Position numbers and translations under genes: made by a program | NCBI GenBank assembly: GCA_000787465.1 | Contig: JSYX01000278.1 | Coordinates: forward strand, 1-44,044 | Source: Thermomucor indicae-seudaticae | Lineage: Eukaryota > Mucoromycota > Mucoromycetes > Mucorales > Lichtheimiaceae | Length of the DNA: 44,044 bases | Reading direction: 5' to 3' | Notes under the pieces: generated by a model | Database searches by the model: none | What the model was told of the DNA's origin: nothing | The model's input: the letters and a program-made list of their open reading frames with translations, nothing else | Shown: one piece after another, positions 32,901 through 43,864 of the stretch | How positions within the stretch are numbered: the stretch's first letter is position 1 | Layout: each line of letters opens with the position of its first letter

Positions 32901-34938
32901 ATGATTTACAAGTCTAGTGCCCCCGAAATCCAACTTGCTCCGTTGACCTTGTTTGAGTTCATCTTTGGCAAGTCGGACGTGTCTCCCAACACACCTATTC
33001 TGATCGACGTCGAGAACCCGGACAACTATGTGACATTTGGTGGACTCAAGGCTGCGATACTCAAGTTTGGAGCTGGCTTGAAGCGTGAATTGAACATACA
33101 AAAGGGCGATGTGGTTGCGCTCGTGGCACCGAATGTGGTAAGTTTATTTATTGACATGAAGGTGGGGGAGCGGGTTAAGGCGTTGTGTTAATGGATGATT
33201 AGTGGGAATATGGCATGGTGATGCATGGCACGGCCATTACCGGAGCCACCTTTGCAGCCCTCGATTTCTCTGCGCAGGACGCAGCGCTTATTGCGCGCAA
33301 CATGACCACGATCGGCGTCAAGTACCTGATTGTGCATCCGAGCACGCTCGCGCTTGCGCTCAAAGCGGCCCAGATCGTTGGACTGCCCAAGACTTCGATC
33401 TTCACGCTGGGCGAACCGGTCGGCCGCATCCGATCCGTGAGCCAGACACTCCTGAACCACAATGAGCTTTGCCAGCCTATCCGTCTCACGCCTGAAGAGT
33501 TCGTCAAGCACCCTGCGTTCCTGTACTTCACGTCCGGCACCATGGGCGCGCCCAAGGCCGTCACGATCACGCACAAGATGGCCATCCTCGGTGTGGCCAC
33601 CATCCGTCACCCAGCCCTGCACCATCCAACGCTCTCGACCGTCATTCGCAATAGCCACTTTGCCTTCTTGTGTCTCGGCAAGTTCTACCACATGAGCAGC
33701 TTCCTGTTTGTCTTCCATGGCTTCTTGAAGTTGGGTATCCGGACCTACATGTTTACCCAGGCTCAGATGACTTACGACTTTGAGAGTTTGTGCAAGTACA
33801 TTCAAAAGTACCGGATCACCGATGTGATCATGCTCCCGTATATAGTGGCCGACTTGGCACGCAACCCGATCGTCGACCGCTACGACCTCTCGTCTGTCAT
33901 GAATATTGTCTCGACTGGCTCAGGTGTCGATATGTCGGTCTTTAAGGATCTTTATGCGAGACTCCAGAGACCCCTCCTGAACGCCTATGGTATGACCGAA
34001 ATGTTTGCCGTCTGCCATCCTGATCCCACGAGTCCACCAGGTAATCGAGATGCTTCTTGAGAAAAGAAAGGTTTTATAATCCTCCTGACCTGACCTCTTT
34101 TTTTTCTCCCAGGCACACCGGGCAAGCTGTGTCCAGGCGTTGAAGCCAAACTGATTGACCAGGATGGCCGAGGCAAGTGCCCGTAATAAGTAACAAACAC
34201 TGTGATTTGAACCTAAAGTATTCTATAGAATTAGGAGCTGGCGAAATGGGTGAACTTTGCCTGCGCGGGCCTGGCTTGACACCGGTAAGAAAGAGAGATT
34301 GGATGGCATTCAATGTCTGCCCTATTAAGCAAGAAGCACCAAAAGGGATACTACAACAACCCGGAAGCGACCGCGAAAGCGATTGACAAGGATGGATTCT
34401 ATCACACCGGTGATCTGTGCCGTATCCTGGAAGACGGTACTCTGGTGGTGTACGATCGATTGCGCGACCAAATCAAGTATCGCGGCAACCGGTTTTCGCC
34501 GAAGGAGTTTGAGGCGTCTTTGGTAAGAATGAATCATCATTGTTATTAGGGGGTGTCGAGACTAAACAATATATTTGCTTGTAGATGATGTCGCCTGAAG
34601 TATCGGATTGCGCTGTGATTGGTGTCACGGTGACCAAGACGCTTGTGGAGCTACCTGTGGCATACATTACGCTCACGGATGGCGTGGAACCTTCACCTGA
34701 GCTGGAAAAGAAGCTGCTGGATTTTGCGCATGCTCGCTTGCCGCCTACCGCACGCATCGAAGGAGGTATTCGGTTCCTCAAGGAGATGCCTCGTACAGCC
34801 ATGGGCAAGATACAAAAGCGTGTGTTGCGTGAAATGGCTGAACGCGAGTTCAATATGACGCCTCCTTCTACTACTACTACAACAACAGCCGCCAAGATAA
34901 TCCCTGAGACTGTCGTTGATAAACTTCGCGTAGCTTAA
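32901..34938 (+). CDS. AMP-forming acyl/aryl-CoA ligase (4CL-like)
   Basis: Six exons: 32901-33137, 33203-34040, 34113-34172, 34229-34284, 34346-34522 and 34585-34938, giving 573 residues. It belongs to the ANL superfamily: P-loop YFTSGTMGAPKAV (about 186-198), NAYGMTEM, hinge and nucleotide motifs YHTGDLC and YDRLRDQIKYRGNRFSP, and the catalytic-lysine region PRTAMGKIQKRVL. It adenylates a carboxylic acid and loads it on CoA. Overall it looks most like 4-coumarate/medium-chain acyl-CoA ligases, but the substrate cannot be read. The C-terminus (KLRVA, after a Thr-rich stretch) is not a classic SKL peroxisomal signal. The intron 34173-34228 needs a GC-AG boundary: CGAG|GCAAGT joins to TATAG|AATTAGG to give DGRELGAGEMGELCLRGPG. 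No GT donor gives an in-phase product there. Confidence 0.92.
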
Positions 34939-36388
34939 AAGAAATACAAATAAATGTTTGCGTTTAATTAACGACGCATATTTCAGCGAGGATTTACGAA
35001 CCACATTTGCACTGTGATATAATACGCTACAGAATGCCTCTGTGCGTTCGTTCAACTGGCTGCGTAATAGGTTACGCCTAACAGGAGTGGTCCCTTCTCA
35101 TGTCCATCAAAATGAACAGAGCAAGCCGAATAAAAAAGACAAGCGCAATGTGTCTTTGACTCTGAACCCCGGTGCGTTCACTTAACATCTTGCATGATCT
35201 GAAGAATCATGACCTTACATGACCTCTGTCCCGACCCTTCTCGGCGTAAATGCTTTATGCATAGTAAGTACATAAATCAAGGCGTTGTTGTCAGTCGTTT
35301 CCGGTCCTCTGCAGTGCGTTTTCCTCCAAAACCGGCCGCTCTACAGGAGAGTCTTCGTTGCCGCCCCACCGATCCGGGTGCGTGCTGCGAATGGTGCCCC
35401 TCTGTAGGTTCCCCTTCGGGAGACATGTACTATCGATGAACTGCATAAAGACAAGATTACTAAATAATGACTGAATAGGGGAAGCCAGGATTGTGGTCGT
35501 CATCCGGCAATGTTACTCAAGTGCGTAATGTCTAGTCATATTTTGGCGCAAACATGGCTTGCAATGGATGCGAAATGCGCTGCGAATAGCACCAATGTCC
35601 AAATGACTCGAGAGCTCTTTCCGTCCGATGCAAGGTGACTTGCGGGCGTGACGGTGATCAACATCCAAATTGTGATCTTTCTCATTTTCTTTCGAGACGT
35701 AAAGACGAATGGCGGCTTCGCTGATTGTAGCAAATTTCAGTCCCCCAAAAGACTCGGGAGTCCATCCAACTGCCCAGCTAGCCTTTCCGTTGTTCTTTGT
35801 GTCTCCGCCAGATCGAGCGGTGTGTCCACCACCCAATAAGAAAAAAAGCGGAAACACCTTCAATGTAGATGAAGTTGGACGGTTGGGGCGCCTTGTCTCA
35901 CCGTCTATTCCGAACCGGCGGCGATGCGCAAGTTGTGGGTTTCAGTATGATTGCGATGAATACGTGCTCGTCTTCCGTCAATTGTTCAAGAATCGTCCTC
36001 CCCGTTATTGGGTAAACTTTGCGCTAACGTTGAGCAAGTGTGCATTCATGTTTAGAAAGCGTGCATTTACAAAAGAAAGGTCCCAATAACGTACGAAATT
36101 TGCGATGCAATCCTGGATTGATTTATCATGGTGGCTACGGAGCTTTCGAGGATGCCCATGACTGCCGGTGATCGTGTTTTATGCATTGCTAGGAAACCGA
36201 ACAAACTCGTTTTTTCCACGGTCCCAAACTTGGGGTCTGTTTGCTTACAAATCCCAAGTGCCGCGAATGGACACCAAAGAAAATTGCGCCATTCCAAAAA
36301 GCCCAAAAAAATTTAACCGACAAAAGGACATGGGTTGATATGGGAGTGAAGAAACCCACTCTTTCTCTCTTGCATCGCACGCACATTA
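34939..36388. other. 1.45-kb spacer with unassigned ORF fragments
   Basis: After an AATAAA-like signal near 34957 no gene can be supported. A minus-strand frame of 116 codons (35513-35863) contains WTPESFGGLKFATISEAAIR and KDHNLDVDHRHARK, which reads like real protein. It has no start context, no splice partners and no family I recognise, and a 126-codon plus frame overlaps it. It may be a remnant of a mobile element or a lost gene. The right part must hold the GCLM promoter. Confidence 0.4.
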
Positions 36389-37453
36389 ATGCCAGCTCAA
36401 GCCATTCCGAACAAACTGGACATTCCAGCGTTTAAAAGTGTCGTGCTGTATACGGGCAATGTCTTGCGCACAAGTGTTGCGGGACTGACGCAGGCCGTAG
36501 TTGAGAAAAAGTCAAATACAGAGGTGACCTTTCGAGGCTGAAGAAAGAAAGATTGGAAATTAACGCGAGAGATATAAATATCAGTTAATCCATGCGATTG
36601 CGGATACGTTACAAATATTGCTACACTCACCAGAATATCCACCGTCTTTTCGATATTTTCCGGACCAATCTTTACTCACAGTACCTGATCTGCGGCTGCA
36701 GAGGAGTCGGATATCTGCTGAAGACCGAAACGATGTAGAAGTAACAGGTAAAGGGAAAAAGAAGAAGCACAAGGATAAGAGGTGGTATGTAAATCAGAAA
36801 AGATCTTTAGCCAAGTTATTCTATCTCAACGACGCATACCAAACAACGACGTTGGATGAAGCACTGCATCATTTGCGACGAGTACTAGGCATTGACTCTG
36901 TCGATACCTTCATCGTATCCACCTCCAAATTCAACCCGTTGGTGTGGCAACAACTCGAAAGTTATCATCGCGATAACGTCTTGCACCAGTTGGGAGTAGC
37001 AGACCTGGATTTTGAACAGTTACAAGCCATGCTCGAGGACGGATCTGTACATATTAAACCGTCAGTGAACCAGATCAACATCAGCTCCTGTAGTCGTATG
37101 CCGTCTGAAATGATCGACTTGGCCCGAAGATCGGGTGTAGAATTACTATACAATGGCGATTGCTCTGGTATGCAAGGAAGCAAACAGTGATGACTTTTTG
37201 TTTTGCTTAGACTGACGGCCTATCGAATAGACATTCTAAGTAAGGAATCTCTTACTAAGCTTTTACTTGATCACGGGGTCGTCAAAGGATCTACAGTGAT
37301 TTTACCGCGTTGGGTTGTCAAATACCACGTGTTTGTTCGATGCCGGAGTATTGTGGCCGATAAAGGGTACGTCACTTTGAAGATGATATAGTAAACAGCG
37401 GCTCACCTTCTGTGCATAGATACATTATCATGGGCGACGCAGTCTCGTCATAG
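36389..37453 (+). CDS. glutamate-cysteine ligase modifier (regulatory) subunit
   Basis: Four exons: 36389-36523, 36585-37167, 37231-37366 and 37420-37453, giving 295 residues. It is the aldo-keto-reductase-like GCLM family: LYTGNVLRTSV at the N-terminus, KRSLAKLFYLND, LGIDSVDTFIVSTSKF, VADLDFEQLQ, KPSVNQINISSCSRMPSEM and a C-terminal LPRWVVKYHVFVRCRSIVADKGYIIM. GCLM lacks catalysis of its own and raises the activity of the catalytic subunit in the first step of glutathione synthesis. The catalytic subunit is not in this window. At the third exon I first considered a GC donor, but GT at 37168 with the acceptor at 37230 gives the better CSDILSKESL join, with a CTGAC branch-like site in the intron. 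It converges on RAC1 (244 bp). Confidence 0.9.
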
Positions 37454-37697
37454 CGCTGCCCTCATCCCAAATTACTTGTTCATCTTTATACATTTGCTCT
37501 TCGTCATACACCAAACCTTTGTCTCCAATCTACACTGCCAACCCCCTTATATTATTTGTTGCTGAAGAGCCAAAATGTGATCCATGATGTATTTTGTTAA
37601 AACAGGCTGAAAGAGAAAGTTGACAGTATAGGAAACGAGACATATAGGCTATACGTTAGACAGAGGGGGTGTTTGTTTCTTCTAGTCCATTCATGTT

Positions 37698-38620
37698 TTA
37701 CAAGATCGTACACTTCTTTTGCCTTTTCGGAGGTGGAGCGGGGCAAAGAACGGCACGAATTGCTTCGTCAAACACGTTCTTCAATCCTTTTTGTGTCAGG
37801 GCTGAGCATTCGAGGTATTTCACAGCACCGATTTCCTTTTGCATCTGCAGACTCTGCGAATAGGTGATTGGAGCCATGTGTTTCTGACGAAGTCGTTCGA
37901 TTGTTTCTGGGTCCTCGCGCAAATCCAGCTTTGTGCCAACCAATATCATGGGAGTATTGGGTGCATGGTGACTAATTTCAGGGTACCACTACACAACAAG
38001 AACAGTCATAGGTATAATGTCCCTGTCGTGAATCGGTCGATGCGTTATTACCTTGGTTTTTACGTTTTCAAATGAAGGCGGACTGACGAGTGAAAAGCAG
38101 ATCAGGAACACGTCTGTTTGAGGATAAGATAATGGACGTAGTCGATCGTAGTCTTCTTGACCAGCTGTATCCCATAAACCCAAATTGATCGGTTTGCCGT
38201 CCACCATCACGTTTGCTGAATAGTTATCAAATCTGATAGATTGCCCCTGTTCAATGATCCTTTACTGTTGCTCTCTCATCTTTTTTTCACTTACACTGTT
38301 GGGATATATTCACCGGGAAAGGCATTGGTTGTGTAGGAAATAAGTAGACATGTTTTGCCTACAGCACTACGAATTGACAGTTAGCATCATCCTCACTTTT
38401 CGTCGCACCTCCCTCTCTTTTTTATATATGGTTCGCTTCCTCAACCGCCGATTTCTTCTTGTGTTCCTGGACAAGGAACGTGCAGTCGGTCGCGGATGAA
38501 CGTGATGATGAAACAGATTCCCGATCCCACTTTACGTCTTTTCGTTCATCCTCCTCCTGTCAATTCCTGATAGTCGACGACTTACCCATCTCCGACAACG
38601 ACACACTTGATGGCCTGCAT
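37698..38620 (-). CDS. RAC1: Rac1-type Rho GTPase
   Basis: Four exons: 38620-38586, 38366-38295, 38232-38052 and 37988-37698, giving 192 residues, exactly the usual Rac length. The G motifs are complete: GDGAVGKT (P-loop), PTVFDNY (switch I, with effector Thr), [10 protein letters not shown] (switch II), TKLD and ECSAL. The Rac-specific segment [15 protein letters not shown] is present. The tail has a polybasic PKRQKK and CaaX box CTIL; terminal Leu predicts geranylgeranylation and plasma-membrane anchoring. In fungi Rac1 steers actin, polarity and NADPH oxidase. The first intron (38585-38367, 219 nt) is the longest clearly supported one in the window. It and the 5' flank are pyrimidine/purine-strand biased. 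Confidence 0.97.
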
Positions 38621-41546
38621 ACTTTTAATCGTCAATAACTAGGAAGGGTAATAATAGAGAGAGAAGAAGCAGTGCAAATCGGGCAAAAATAAGGGAATAT
38701 TATGGATACGAATAAAAACAAAAAAAGCTTTCTTAGCTCCCAAAAGGATAGAAAAGGGTGTGTAAAAGAAAAAAAGAAGAGAGAGAGTGTGTGAGTGAGA
38801 AAGAGAGAAAGAGAAAGCCGGGAACGAGTTCAGCGGTGCTGTCAAGCACGTCATCAGTAACGCGGAGTCAAGTGTGTTGCCCCTCTGGCAACTACTTTAT
38901 TACCAACTCGATGAACCTTTGGAACCCCAGACCTTGTGCTACGATCGCCAACGACACACTTTACATGTTCAAAGCGGATCTAGAGAAGAGACATCAACTG
39001 CACTACAGGCGATTACTTTCAAAAAAAAAAAGACGTTGCCCCTTTCCCGTTCAGGGACTAAAGAAAAATGACGCAGAAAATGTCTCCTGTCGCCATCGAG
39101 CTAGAATTGCAGCAAAAACCGCTTCGAAATGTATCCCGTCTGAACAGTTTGCTTCCCCTTCCAATGCATGCGACTTGATCTGTGTCAGTAAGCTTGCCTG
39201 CTGATAATGTTTGTCATTGACAACTTGATGCAGTCGCAGAGGATAAGATCAACCTTCTTCTGATTCGCTTTCATGGCAATAGTCCGTGTTGCGCACATGA
39301 TCCTGGCGCTGGGAGCAGTCATCATAGTGAATAGTTGATAGACACGTGCAAGTGAGTGACCAAAATCCAGGCGGCCGGACCTTGTGACGAAGCGTTCAAC
39401 AGCGGCTGCCATGGCAGTATAGGACGCCAAGGAAACTATCGTCTGGACAATGAGTTTGCGGCTCAAATATTGGTATGCTGTGTCTTTTTCGACTCATGTT
39501 CCAACGCTTTTCGGTAGTGAGGACAATACATATATGGGGATGCTGCCGCTTTGCCTAACCCGCATTCGAAAAACGCTATGGCGGTAGTCGAAGATGACCT
39601 GGTTCTATCCACTTCATTCTTTATTTGGCGGAAGTGTTTCATAAAGATTGTTTCCAGTATCCGTGCCGTCGACCAGATCATCCTGGAGCTCTTTCTATAC
39701 CGTTCGTGCAGTTCAAGATGACCTCGGGAATCAGAACTCACTTCAGAGCCGTCGTGGAACTCGTCGCTGTTGTCGGATCGAGTTGCACAGATAGCCCTCC
39801 GTGTCCTGCAATTTCTTCTTACAGTCGGCATAACTTGTCAGCGCATGTATAGCCGATATGTTATTGCGTTGCAGATCTTCCGTGGAATATCCCCGTTGTT
39901 TATGCTCAACGAAGTACATTTTTGGAACATTGAGAGGGTATCGTTCAGGATCGGTACGCTGCACTTGCATATCGTGAATATTCAATATCAGAAAGGATGC
40001 AGTTGCGACAGGTTAAGGCATATTCCAGCCTTTGCTCCCAGCAGTCGACAAGATTGTAGATATATTAAAAAAAATGCAGCTCTTTGGTAAGCCTCGTTAC
40101 AGTTTGCAACGAACTCTGTTCTCTTTTAACACCGTCTTCTTTGGTGTGGGTGAAAATGCATCTTCACACATTGACAGCTCTTTCCAGGGCTGCCTTTCGC
40201 GAACAAGCGATGCTTCCGCGTCCGAGTTACAATCGAAGGGCACTCTTTGCTACGATGAAGTCTGCTTTTCTTGTCTTTTGGCGTGTTGCTGAGAGCACAC
40301 TCATTTGTAGACACTGTTAATATGTTTCCGGAGACGCCTCAGCTAATCTGATAGCCACGACCCCTTGTCAACCTGGAGCGCTCCTAAAGTCGGCACTACC
40401 GGTCCCACGTTAAAACGAAAACAAAAATCCTTAATTATGTCGTGGCTGAGACACGAATGGATCTATGTTTGGAAAGGAGTGTCACAACGGAGGCGAGGAT
40501 CGTGCTGTGAATCTTATCCTTGCTCTTAGCCCACATTTCAAAAGTGTTGAGGTCAATGGCATGCGAGAAGAAAACCTGTGTTCTAACCATCCGTTCAACG
40601 AGTTTTCGCCAGAAGTTTTCCAAAGGGCAGCCTCGAGGTCTTTGAAGGCGCGTGTACCAAGGAGTGAAACGAAGAAAACCGCAGACCAGAATCCAGAGAA
40701 GCCGCCAACCATTATTTCAAAGTGTCCGCCACCGGCAATCTTTTAAAACACGCCAATGCGTTCCTCACGAAAGCGCCAATAAAGACACAATGGTTCTTGG
40801 AGAAGCCGCCAAAAATCATGAATTTACCCGCCCGCTCACATGGTTATGGTTGACGAATACTGAACATGCCAAGTTTGTCCCAAACACCACACCAGAGAGT
40901 TGTGCATGAAAGGCCGGACGCTGGAGCGAAGCTCCATGCTGTGCTCAAATGCAAGGAATGCTGCACGGTGCCGAACAGAGATGTAACACTAGTTAATCTA
41001 TTACACTTCCATTTGTTACCCCAGCTACCCACCCCCTCCCATATTTAGATTCTGGATACGACAGGGCAGCGTCCCTGGATGAAGCGGCTGCCGCCTCCTT
41101 GTCTCGTTGTGCCAACTGTTGCTCCGACGCCTTCTATGAATCGTTTGAGTTCCTTGCGCTCTTGTCTTCTTTTCTCCTTTTTGGATTACCTAACCGGTCG
41201 ATCCTTAAACAAGTCTCCGTCACCGCCTCTGCATTTTGAGCCGTAGCAAAGTCAATAACGGCAATGTGTAAAGAGATTTCCTTTGGATCTTGGTGTACTG
41301 AGACCTTGGCAATCAGACCGCCAGTCCTGTCAAAGAGATGCTGGCTGCCTTGACGGTCTTGATGCTGTGGATTGCGGCCATATGTGAGATGGAGCACGCG
41401 TCTAGAGCAATGTCGATCCATCGCGCAAAAAGTCGTCGCCTTCAATAAAAGATGATGTATATAAAGACACAATTTACCACGGACGACAGCTCGAAAAACC
41501 ATATTGGGGCTCTCGATGGGCTTATGTGTATAATCCTGCAGAACGA
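38621..41546. other. gene-free stretch with decayed ORF fragments
   Basis: The first 200 bp are the purine-rich RAC1 promoter (GA repeats near 38770-38815). Beyond it no intact gene is visible. On the minus strand two overlapping frames, 39985-39743 and 39831-39463, share a boundary near 39760. They read as one protein-like sequence broken by a shift (YADCKKKLQDTEGYLC, then SDNSDEFHDGSEVSSD). Other short minus frames (40712-40482, 40623-40435, 41502-41134) have plausible composition but no start, splice or family support. I read this block as degenerate coding or mobile-element debris. Confidence 0.4.
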
Positions 41547-41697
41547 CAGTAGAACCTGTCTAAATTAATAACTTGGAACCAAGGCGAACCATTAATTTAG
41601 GGAGGTTATTAATTCAGTATATATTAGGTAAAGTCTAGCTTGGAACTGGTCATCTTTAGCATCTTAGACAGGTTATTAAATTAGACAGGTCCTACTG
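41547..41697 (-). mobile_element. MITE copy 1, Tc1/pogo-like terminal repeats
   Basis: A 151-bp element with terminal inverted repeats of about 27 bp, opening CAGTAGAACCTGTCTAAATT and closing with its near reverse complement ending ACTG. The right flank is TA; the left flank has drifted to GA. It is AT-rich with no coding capacity. The copy is inverted relative to copy 2 and roughly 85% identical to it along its length. CAGT-ACTG ends next to TA fit Tc1/mariner-pogo MITEs. Confidence 0.85.
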
Positions 41698-41782
41698 TAA
41701 ATTGAACTGTTATGTTCTTCCTCACTTCATTTGACAACAGAGATAATACCCAACGAAAGGAATGCCCACAACAGTATAAATA

Positions 41783-41941
41783 CAGTGGAACCTGTCTAAT
41801 TTAATAACCTGTCTAAAAAGATAAAGATGACCAGTTCCCAAGCTAGACTTTATCTAATATAGACGACCTCCATAAATTAATAACCTCCCTAAATTAATTT
41901 CGCCTTAGTCCGAAGGATATCAATTTAGACACGTTCTACTG
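41783..41941 (+). mobile_element. MITE copy 2, Tc1/pogo-like terminal repeats
   Basis: A 159-bp element flanked by TA on both sides (the expected target duplication). It opens CAGTGGAACCTGTCTAATTT and ends with the inverted counterpart GTTCTACTG. Internal short repeats (AATAACCT-C/G-TCTAA) recur near both ends. It is the inverted partner of the copy at 41547-41697, with 85 bp between them. Confidence 0.88.
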
Positions 41942-43067
41942 TATTTCTTTACACCAATAACGTAATCGCTATGATTTGCATGACGTGGACTTTCAGGGTC
42001 CAAAAGAAAAGACGAAAACTAGTTGATTCCTTTCGTATTCCTTTCGTTTGTATTCACTCTCAACAACTTCCGGTCCTTATATTGTTTTTATCTAATTTTG
42101 ATATCCCACTTTGTCGACTGCGATGCTACGAGCTAAACCACAATGCTTCGGCTTCAGCGCCGATTACAACATTGACGAAAAAGAGCAAAAGGCTCTCAAG
42201 CTACCTGCCTTTTTTTCTGGCATACCGGCACGAGATTGGTGCGTATTCTTGAGGGCGATAGAACAAAAACGTCAGAGGAAGCCCGAAGCGTCATCATAGC
42301 AGTGTTCACTACCATGGAGCAAAAGCACAGAAGCAGCTTTATCCGCGAGTATGCCAAAGCATGCAAGTAATACTACTAGTCCACAGAGGGCAAGAAAAAA
42401 TCTACGGCTGCGTATCGGAAATGTCAGGGTAAGTTCGATTCCCAGAGAAAAGCGCAAGAGGAGGAGCAACTCGAGAGAGAAATCGAAAAGGAGACCAATT
42501 TAGAAATACTGGAAGCAGGGCATCACAAAGGGAGTCCAGTGCAGTCCAGTCCAGACCGGGGAGTCCGAGAAGCCAGGACTTTGGACTGGAGTCCAGTCTG
42601 CGATGCCTTGTTTGCAACATAGGAAGTATTTAATGGACGCTGCTCGAAGCATTGTATTATTATATTGTGAAATTGGTTTTATCTTTCTTCTATATCCTAT
42701 GAGTATGGTCATCTGCGGAAGCTCCAAGACTGCTGGTCGTTTTACACACTGGGAGGCAGTAGGTAAGGCCCGGATAATGGTGGGGTAAGTGGCTTTTGTT
42801 ACAACGCGTCCATTCGAAGACGCTATATAAGACTACAGTGTAAATTCCCGTTGATTTGAAGATTGTAACAACTAGCGTGTCTTGAAGTGTATTCTCTATC
42901 TTATTTTCTACTATGATTTGATCTGAAAGCATACCATTCCATAGTATAAGCATTATGTTATGACAGATAAATAAACAGATTTGTCCATTCTCATTAAACC
43001 AATCAGTCTACTACGTATTACATTTGATGTGACCTGGTGGGATGGAATGTCTACAGTATCGTATGAA
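41942..43067. other. gene-free stretch after the MITE pair
   Basis: A plus-strand frame (42111-42299: CFGFSADYNIDEKEQKALKLPAFFSG, RDWCVFLRAIEQ) appears to continue in another frame to about 42500 with a Glu/Lys-rich coiled segment, but stops interrupt it. It looks like a decayed ORF. At 42531-42600 a cluster of GTCCAGT/ACTGGAC units in both orientations could fold into hairpins. No intact gene is supported. Confidence 0.4.
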
Positions 43068-43222
43068 GTCGTAAGCCGTCGCAATTCGTTACAGCTTATT
43101 GTCGTAATTTGTTCTATACCGTCGTAATCCGTCGCATTTGTCACCTGTCGTAATTTGTTGCGAATTACACGTTTGCGACAAATTACAACAACGGGCCGCA
43201 ACGGATTACAACATATTACGAC
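43068..43222. repeat. inverted array of GTCGTAAT-GTCGCA units
   Basis: Four forward units (starting 43068, 43101, 43121 and 43147) follow a GTCGTAA-NN-GT-GCA pattern. Three reverse-complement units follow (43174-43189, 43195-43212 and 43214-43222). The array is therefore arranged as a large imperfect inverted repeat with a small loop near 43163-43173. It matches no element type I know. Confidence 0.7.
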
Positions 43223-43446
43223 TATATGCAAAAAATTTTTTGCCAGTGTTTTCCGAACTGCTTCCCGTGGTCCAAAAACAAAGGTAAACACTTCAAACCC
43301 ATCCAGTCAGCCTCCCCTCTATCTAGTTATACATTGTAATATCATTTTTATTGTTTTTTGATTGTATCGCTTTTGATACAAATCTTCTGATATATGAAAA
43401 TAAACGAATCACGAACAGTATCTATCTGACTCATCAGTTATTTGAG

Positions 43447-43680
43447 CCAATCGGTCGCCAATACGTCATTTGCGATGTCCAATAAAATAGCCATATTTCA
43501 TCAATGCCAGCGAATACCATGTAGCCAAACTGCCGTTGAGCATGCATCTGTACCAATCATTCCTCAGAGACGTCCAATAAAATAGATGAATTCTCTGGTA
43601 CCAGCGAATAACATGCAGCCAAGTCGCCATCGAGCGCGCATCTCCACCAGTCATTCCCAGTGAACACCCAATAAAAAGTG
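43447..43680. repeat. ~95-bp minisatellite, about 2.5 copies
   Basis: The phrase GTCCAATAAAATAG occurs at 43477 and 43572, with a variant ACCCAATAAAA at 43666 (spacing 95 and 94). Between them ACCAGCGAATA-CATG-AGCCAA and GAGC-GCATCT-ACCA-TCATTCC recur. Identity between units is roughly 75-85%. Confidence 0.85.
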
Positions 43681-43840
43681 AGCTTTGAACTGCTTTTTGC
43701 GAATCGGATTCTTACGGACATGTGCTGCAGTGTAACCGCTCAAAATGCCCGCCGGTATAACCAGCCAAAATTTCCATGTATAGAAGGAGCCCTTGGCTGA
43801 GGCGAAATTCGAACCCAGGGCTATAACACGGATATAACCC

Positions 43841-43864
43841 GGCTATAACACCGGTGTTATAGCC
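43841..43864. repeat. perfect 24-bp palindrome in a TATAACA-rich cluster
   Basis: Each half is GGCTATAACACC and its exact reverse complement. Around it (43819-43888) five further GCTATAAC/GATATAAC half-units occur in both orientations, so a longer imperfect cruciform is possible. Confidence 0.85.

Noticed and set aside
37172..37210. A further GC-AG intron in the GCLM gene (donor GCAAGG at 37172)
   Set aside because: GT at 37168 with the acceptor ending at 37230 is in phase and gives a better family match (CSDILSKESL), so the GC reading is unnecessary.
42425..42445. GTTCGATTCC resembling a tRNA T-loop
   Set aside because: The flanking arms do not pair and the rest of a tRNA is absent; it lies inside a decayed ORF.
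43795..43830. Possible tRNA-like B box (minus strand GGGTTCGAAT) suggesting a tRNA gene or SINE
   Set aside because: No A box, no cloverleaf pairing and no acceptor stem could be found around it.
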